NCBI GenBank assembly: GCA_028456385.1 | Contig: JALNQF010000035.1 | Span: forward strand, 62,001-126,000 | Reading direction: 5' to 3' | Origin: Ophiosphaerella korrae | Taxonomy: Eukaryota; Ascomycota; Dothideomycetes; Pleosporales; Phaeosphaeriaceae | DNA: 64,000 bases | In this document: in pieces, positions 58,620 through 64,000 of the stretch | Numbering within the stretch: the first letter of the stretch is position 1 | Layout: each line of letters opens with the position of its first letter | Notes under the pieces: generated by a model | Databases searched by the model: none | Seen by the model: the letters and a program-made list of their open reading frames with translations, nothing else | Told to the model about the DNA's origin: nothing | Translations under genes and position numbers: made by a program

Positions 58620-60842
58620 CTACACCTTCCTCCTAACCAACCCCCTCAAAAAATCAAAACTATTCCCATCACTATGCAACGTCACCACCCGTCCCGTGCC
58701 TTCCTCCACTGCCTCCAACATGCCCCAATCCCTCGTAATCCCCTTAATCCGCGCCTTTACACCCTCCTCCTCCAGCGTAACAATCTGCCCCGTGTGCAAC
58801 CAGTGCGCATAATACTCTTCCTCAATCCCCTTTGAGAACCCCACGCGGCAAAACTCGTCGTACAGGGATTCAAACTGCGCGAGGATGGCGGCAAGCAGTT
58901 TTTCTGTGGTGAAGCGGGTGAGCGAGTGAGCGGATGCGAGGAGGTTGAGAGAGGTGGTGGGCGCAGCGTTGGACAAATTAAGTCCTATTCCGGCGACGAG
59001 GGCATACGCGGTGCCGCTGTAGCTGCTATTTATCAATACGCCGCCGATTTTGACGGCGGGATTGGCCGCGGAGCCGGGGAGGTGTGCGTAGATGTCGTTG
59101 GGCCATTTCAGGCGGATAGGCAGGGCGTCGTAGCCTGGCGCGTATTGCTTAATGCCGCGCAGGGTGGCGAGGGCGGCGAGGTATTGAATGAAGATGATGG
59201 GGCCTGTGGGCGGGGTGATGGGGTGGTGGATGATGGTTGAGAACATGAGGGCGCCCGGGGGCGCGAGCCAGACGTTTGTGCCGCGGCCGCGGCCGGCGAT
59301 TTGCGTGGTTGCTGTGAGTGTGAAGCCGGTTGGGAGGTGGGCGAGGAGGGTGGGGTTCTTTTCGAGTAGGCTGTTGGTGGAGGTGACGACTTCGCCGTAT
59401 AGGAGGTGTTTGCCGAAGGCGGCGTGGGGGTTTTGGCACTTGGTGTGGTAGAAGGCCAGGTTTGCGTAGAAGGCGTCGTGGTGGAAGGGAATTTCTTTCG
59501 TGGTAGGAAGTCCGTCGATGTGGGGAACGATGGCTTTGACTATTTTGTCGTAGTCTAGGATCTGGTCGGGGGATGTTGCAGCAGTGTACCCAATGCACTC
59601 TTGTATCTCTTCTTCCTTTGTCTCTGGTTTCTTCTTTGCATTGGACTCTCCAGTAGTACCGCCTGTTACGGCAGAGAGGATTGGCAGCTTCTCTGATACC
59701 GCGCTCACAGCTCGCTTGAGTTCCTTCACGCTCCAAGTACCACCAGGCTCTTCGATACGAAATACATCGTTCTCACCCTTGACATATCTATCCTCATCTA
59801 CTACAGTAATAACTTCAGCCCAGCTCGCAACGAGATTCGAGACGGCTGTCGGAGTGCGAGACGTGAGATGTAGGCGAGAGAGAGATGGTACCACTTGCTC
59901 CTCCTCGTTAACTTGCAGTCCAAGCTTTTGCAGCATAAGTCCCAAGAACATTATTCGAGTGTTATCGGTGGCCTTGATACTATCAATAACCGACGCATAT
60001 AACGGCAAATTTGGAATCGGGGCAAGATTCTGCGGTGCAAATCTGAGCAATATCAGCATGAATCACACAGCAACTCGGTCCAACCTACTCAGGATGCGGC
60101 CCAGTAAGCACCGCATGCCCATCTCCAACCTTCCGATATACCATCGCTGCCTTCCCAGCGCCAGAATCAACATGCAGATCCTCAGTATAACTAGCTAGAA
60201 TCTGCACGCCCCTATTCTCCAGCGTCTCCGCATCAACAAACACGCCTCCCCCATTATAATAGCTCTTGAACTCATCCGCCACACTATCATCCGCACCCTC
60301 CAACGCCCTCTTATTAATCCTCACCTGCACTGCCCTCGCCCCCTCCTCACTCGCATACTCAAACCCCACAAATGCACATCCCCTACACGTACCCGGAAAA
60401 AACCCCAGTTCGCGCCCACCCACAACGCCCATCTTCGGATCATCAACTTCAAACTCGCACCGCGCACTCCCGTAGTACCCGCCCGCGCAGAACCCCAGGT
60501 ACGCGCCGCCCGAATGCACGTACCGGCTGATGCGCCGATTTCCCTCGCCGTTCAGCGCCCGGCAATACCCCAGGTCGGCGCCCCCGGGAAACACGAGCAG
60601 CGCACATGTGGTTGGCCATGGCTCTTTGAGCAAGATATCTGCGCCCACGGGGATCACGGCGTATCTGGGGGCCAGCAGGCGGCGCAGGGTGAAGATGGTG
60701 TGGTGGATGGAGGACTTGGTGGTGCCATTGCCTGGTCGAACAAAAATGCCAAATCAGCAACTCCTTCAACTAAGATGGCGCATGGTTGTGGGGTAGGACA
60801 TGTAACCGTACCGGCGTAGACGAGGACGTTCATTTTCGACAT
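58620..60842 (-). CDS. BPL1: Biotin-protein ligase (holocarboxylase synthetase)
   Basis: Activates biotin with ATP and attaches it to carboxylases such as acetyl-CoA and pyruvate carboxylase. Three exons (60812-60842, 60089-60731, 58620-60042) give 698 aa, near the yeast Bpl1 length. The N-terminal third is the GATase-like region typical of fungal BPLs (LLVFPGGADLGYCRALNGEG, GGAYLGFCAGGYYGSA, HAVLTGPHPEFAP). The catalytic domain has TQIAGRGRGTNVWLAPPGAL (biotinyl-AMP loop), IRLKWPNDIYA and KIGGVLINSSYSGTAYALVA, with a C-terminal cap (GQIVTLEEEGVKARIKGI). Introns are 80 and 46 nt. Divergent from COA4. Confidence 0.96.
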
Positions 60843-60952
60843 GACGTGACCTGACGTTATTCACTTTCGGAACGGGTTTTTATTTCCGCGGTTGCAGCGG
60901 ATGAGCCCGCGGTGCGCTGGTGATTTGCTTGTTTTGACAACGCGCGTGCAGA
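60843..60952. promoter_or_regulatory. 110-bp bidirectional promoter, BPL1 / COA4
   Basis: Only 110 bp separate the start codons of BPL1 (-, 60842) and COA4 (+, 60953), so both promoters and leaders must fit there. CACGTCATG-type sequence flanks the BPL1 start. No further site recognised. Confidence 0.6.
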
Positions 60953-61367
60953 ATGGGCAAAGATGATAGTGCGAGTAAGGCGGCGGCGCAGATGGTGATC
61001 GATGACGAGCCGGATGATTGGTATGTATGTTGGGCGCAATTCGGAATGCGCAGAGCTAACCTGCGCCTAGGGACAAGAGGATTTTCAGCACGGGATGTGC
61101 AGGTAGGGTGGTTTTCAAATATGGCTCTAGAACACGTCAAATGACGCTGTATAGATGAAAATGCTAAATTGACGGATTGCTATTATGAAAAGAAGGATTG
61201 GCGCAAGTGTAAGCTGGAGGTGAGTTGGTGGTGGTGGCTGAGGCTTGAGCCGAGTCGTGCCGAGCAGCTACAGGAGGATATGGACTGACGAAGCGTAGAT
61301 GGAGGTTTTTCGCCAATGCTGGCAGCGACATGGGAACGATAAACGTACGAGTTCGAAAGATGCGTGA
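60953..61367 (+). CDS. COA4: Cytochrome c oxidase assembly factor COA4 (twin CX9C)
   Basis: Mitochondrial intermembrane-space protein for complex IV assembly, imported by the Mia40 disulfide relay. The gene is split into four small exons (60953-61020, 61071-61102, 61155-61219, 61299-61367) giving 77 aa, so no single frame shows it. Splicing yields DDEPDDWDKRIFSTGCADEN and TDCYYEKKDWRKCKLE then MEVFRQCWQRHGNDKRTSSK. The twin CX9C is exact: Cys32/42 and Cys52/62. Spacing and the EPDDWDKRI and DWRKC motifs match fungal COA4/CMC3. Introns are 50, 52 and 79 nt. Confidence 0.9.
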
Positions 61368-61629
61368 TTGATGGTGGCGGAAATGTAGTGTTATGTGTAT
61401 AGTAGGATGTTGGACTGGGCCAGTGATATGGTGCAGATTGAACATGTAATAAATCTACTCCCAAGCTCTACATCGTTGACTTTGACAGAGCTCTCCTCCT
61501 TTGATCTGCAATTACCTTTCGTTGCGCCAAATATACAGTAATGCTACTACACCACGTCTCTTGACCATACTTCTCGAAATCGCCGTCGTTGTGAGAACTT
61601 ATAAACTGAATTCCACAAAGCCTATGCTC

Positions 61630-63141
61630 CTATAACTTCGCAAAAACCGTCGGCACCGCCCCACCCATCTCGACCAACGTACTCTTATTCCTAACCCACG
61701 CCTCAAGCCCCCTCTTTCCATTCTCCACCCCAACCCCACTCATCTTCCACCCACCCACACTCATCTCCGCTGGACTCTCACCCCACGTATTCACCCACGT
61801 GATGCCCGCCTGTAGCCGCGCAATGACTTGATGCGCGGCATTCAAATCGGTCGTGAAGACGCCCGCAGCGAGCCCCATTGTAGTGTTGTTTGCGCGCGCA
61901 ACGACTTCGTCGACGGTTTTGTATGTCAGGATCGACATGACGGGGCCGAAGATTTCCTCCTGCACGATGCGCATATCATCCGTACAGTTTGTGAAGATAG
62001 TCGGCTGGACCCAGTAGCCATTTGCGTAGGCCTTGTCGGGATGCGAGGCGAGCCACGTGGGCTTTGACGGGCCGCCTGAGAGCAGGGTGGCGCTGTCCTT
62101 CTCGATGCCATGAGAAATATACGACAGGACTTTGTTGTAGTGTGGTTTTGAGACGAGCGGGCCGAAGTTTGTGCTGGGATCGAAGACGTCACCAGCGCGG
62201 ATGTGCTGTATTTTCTCGAGAAGACGGGCTTCGAAGCGGGATTTCAGCGCCTCGGGGACGAAGACGCGGGTACCGTTTGTGCAGACTTGACCGGTGGAGA
62301 AAAAGTTGGCCATTAGGGCGCCGTCAACGGCTTGCTCGATGTCGGCGTCTGGGAGAATGATGCAGGGCGACTTGCCGCCTAGCTCCATGGTCACGTATTT
62401 CATCTCGCCAGCGGCACTGCCGGCTACCTTCTTGCCGGTCGAGACCTGGCCTGTGAAGCTGACTTTGGCGATGCCAGGGTGCTTGGTGAGGTATGCGCCG
62501 ACTTCGCCGCCACCCTGGACGACGTTGAAGACGCCTACGGGTACGCCAGCTTCTGCGTAGATTTCAGCCAGGACGGTCGAGTGCAGTGGTGTGAACTCGG
62601 ACGGCTTGTAGACCATGCAGTTTCCAGCAGCTAGACAAGGCGCCGACTTCCACAGCGCAATTTGGATAGGATAATTCCATGCGCCGATGCCTGCGCATAC
62701 GCCCAGCGAGTTTTTGGTTGTATATACCCATGCATCTGGGCGCAGTTGTGCTGTCTCGCCATTCATGCCACCGCCGCCGACAAGATTGGCAAAGTATTCG
62801 AGGACATCAGCGCCGGTGACGACATCCACTGTGGAAGTCTCGGAAAAGGGTTTGCCCGTATCGCGTGTCTCAATCTTCGCGAGTTCATCGTTGCGAGCGC
62901 GGAGCAGGGCGGCGGCTCTTTGCAGAATGCGCGCGCGTTCAATGGGTGGTGTGGCCGACCAAGAGAGGAAGGCTTTTTGAGCGGAAGTGACGGCAGCGTC
63001 TATGGCAGCAGGTGTTGTGGTGTGGATAGTCGCGACGGGCTCTGCGGTGGCAGGATCGATGGTCTGGAAGGATGATGATGAGCTGGCAGACTGAAGCTTG
63101 CCATCATAGAAGGCATAGCGTGGCGCATACGGGAGTGACAT
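61630..63141 (-). CDS. Aldehyde dehydrogenase, betaine aldehyde dehydrogenase-like
   Basis: 503-aa single-exon NAD(P)-dependent ALDH. Cofactor and catalytic motifs are intact: [29 protein letters not shown], the general-base Glu in [12 protein letters not shown], the nucleophilic Cys in [15 protein letters not shown], and [13 protein letters not shown]. The C-terminus [20 protein letters not shown] is typical of betaine aldehyde dehydrogenases of the ALDH9/BADH group, so conversion of betaine aldehyde to glycine betaine (choline catabolism, osmoprotection) is likely. A related aminoaldehyde substrate cannot be excluded. No mitochondrial transit peptide is evident. Confidence 0.93.
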   Translation of the reverse strand: MSLPYAPRYAFYDGKLQSASSSSSFQTIDPATAEPVATIHTTTPAAIDAAVTSAQKAFLSWSATPPIERARILQRAAALLRARNDELAKIETRDTGKPFSETSTVDVVTGADVLEYFANLVGGGGMNGETAQLRPDAWVYTTKNSLGVCAGIGAWNYPIQIALWKSAPCLAAGNCMVYKPSEFTPLHSTVLAEIYAEAGVPVGVFNVVQGGGEVGAYLTKHPGIAKVSFTGQVSTGKKVAGSAAGEMKYVTMELGGKSPCIILPDADIEQAVDGALMANFFSTGQVCTNGTRVFVPEALKSRFEARLLEKIQHIRAGDVFDPSTNFGPLVSKPHYNKVLSYISHGIEKDSATLLSGGPSKPTWLASHPDKAYANGYWVQPTIFTNCTDDMRIVQEEIFGPVMSILTYKTVDEVVARANNTTMGLAAGVFTTDLNAAHQVIARLQAGITWVNTWGESPAEMSVGGWKMSGVGVENGKRGLEAWVRNKSTLVEMGGAVPTVFAKL

Positions 63142-64000
63142 GATTAGGATAACGATAAAAGGAATGGCTAGATGTGATTATTTCAATTGGAGATAGTATT
63201 TTAGAGGGTCTACAGCGCTGTCAGAACTTTCTTCGGTTGCATACACGCTAATTACAGCTGAGGAAGATGGGATACCTCTGATGCAACAGCTGTGACCGAG
63301 CTTCCCTTCCCAGACACAAAATCCAACAAAATCACTAGTCGGCGAGGCGCGTGTGTCACACCGGGAGCTTGGTTCCAAGCTGTGAGAAGCAACCGGGCAG
63401 AAAAGATTACCGACGTCTGCCCAGCCCCTCACCGCCCGCAGGATCCGGCAAGACAGTCCCCGCCCGCAGGATCATCCTTGACGGTCAACGTGCGTCAAGC
63501 GGGGCATGGCGGGGTTAGCTCCAGTCTAGTTGCTCACATCACATCATTGCTCGGAGACGTGACGCGATCATCCTTCACCAAACGGCCAGCTTCAATAGGC
63601 CAGCGTTAATAAACACCGTCAAAAGAGCTTGGAGGTCTAGGGATTGACAATGGGCACGTCTTTCCAGTCTCTTCGCCATGACACTACCCTCTGCACAGTC
63701 TACACCACCTTATCGCCTCTTCCTCAACCCGACAGCTGACCGCGTTGAGGCACGTGCACCTATCGGATCCAGCCGAAAAGCCGCCGTCCAGCACGTCCAG
63801 CTTTTCTGGGAAATCCTTTTACACATCCTGCAGCTGTCCCGTTAGACAGCTTGGAACAAACATTCACGTATCACAGCCCATCGCAACCTGCCTGGTTCGT
63901 GCACTACCTTTGTCTCGCCCGTTAAATTTTCTCACCCCTTCATCTTCATCCGTAGTTTTACATACTTAAGGCAGGTACACTTCTGCCTTAGAGGTCGCCA
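63142..64000. other. Right-end intergenic region, ALDH promoter side
   Basis: No supportable gene in 860 bp. It contains a 14-bp direct repeat CCGCCCGCAGGATC at 63432-63445 and 63460-63473, start to start 28 bp, about 290-330 bp upstream of the ALDH start. Confidence 0.45.

Overview
The window is nuclear DNA of a filamentous ascomycete (Pezizomycotina). Protein-coding genes are broken by short GT-AG introns, mostly 46-60 nt, with CTAAC/CTGAC-like branch points, and the housekeeping proteins are clearly fungal. The mix of an NACHT-WD40 NLR, a UstYa-type oxidase, a cysteine-rich secreted protein and a decayed F-box-like gene suggests Dothideomycetes, perhaps Pleosporales; that placement is inference. 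I joined exons by hand, requiring frame, splice consensus and protein continuity, so many real genes are longer than any single open frame. I saw no rRNA, CRISPR, convincing tRNA or intact transposase.

Layout. 0.6-12.8 kb is dense housekeeping: acetolactate synthase ILV2 (-), a TRAPPC12-like TPR protein (+), a DUF7918-like acidic protein (-), the U2-associated splicing factor SR140 (-), a conserved unknown (+), a HAD hydrolase (-) and dolichol-phosphate mannosyltransferase DPM1 (+). 13.0-19.3 kb is accessory: a lysine-rich unknown, a decayed F-box-like gene, and a divergent pair of an O-methyltransferase and a secreted FAD oxidase around a 1-kb region with 20-bp-period repeats. 19.6-31.0 kb holds a large nuclear unknown, a small unknown, the GTPase ARL1, a DUF3433 membrane protein, a DUF4291 protein and another basic unknown. 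31.7-37.2 kb carries two diverged tandem paralogs of an undescribed family. 38.0-46.0 kb holds a multi-span membrane protein, the oxysterol-binding protein KES1, phosphoglucomutase and an Asteroid-type XPG/PIN protein.

45.9-55.4 kb is gene-poor and AT-rich by eye. It holds a fold-back repeat, a three-exon gene for a prepro-type secreted protein with eight cysteines, and, divergent from it, a six-exon UstYa-family oxidase with both HxxHC motifs. 55.4-58.2 kb is an apparently intact NLR: a short N-terminal motif, a NACHT domain and three near-identical 126-bp WD40 repeats. The right end returns to housekeeping: biotin-protein ligase and the mitochondrial twin-CX9C factor COA4 share a 110-bp bidirectional promoter, followed by a betaine-aldehyde-dehydrogenase-like ALDH.

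The best candidates for new biology are the secreted-peptide/UstYa pair, the NLR N-terminal motif with its homogenised WD repeats, and the tandem paralog family.
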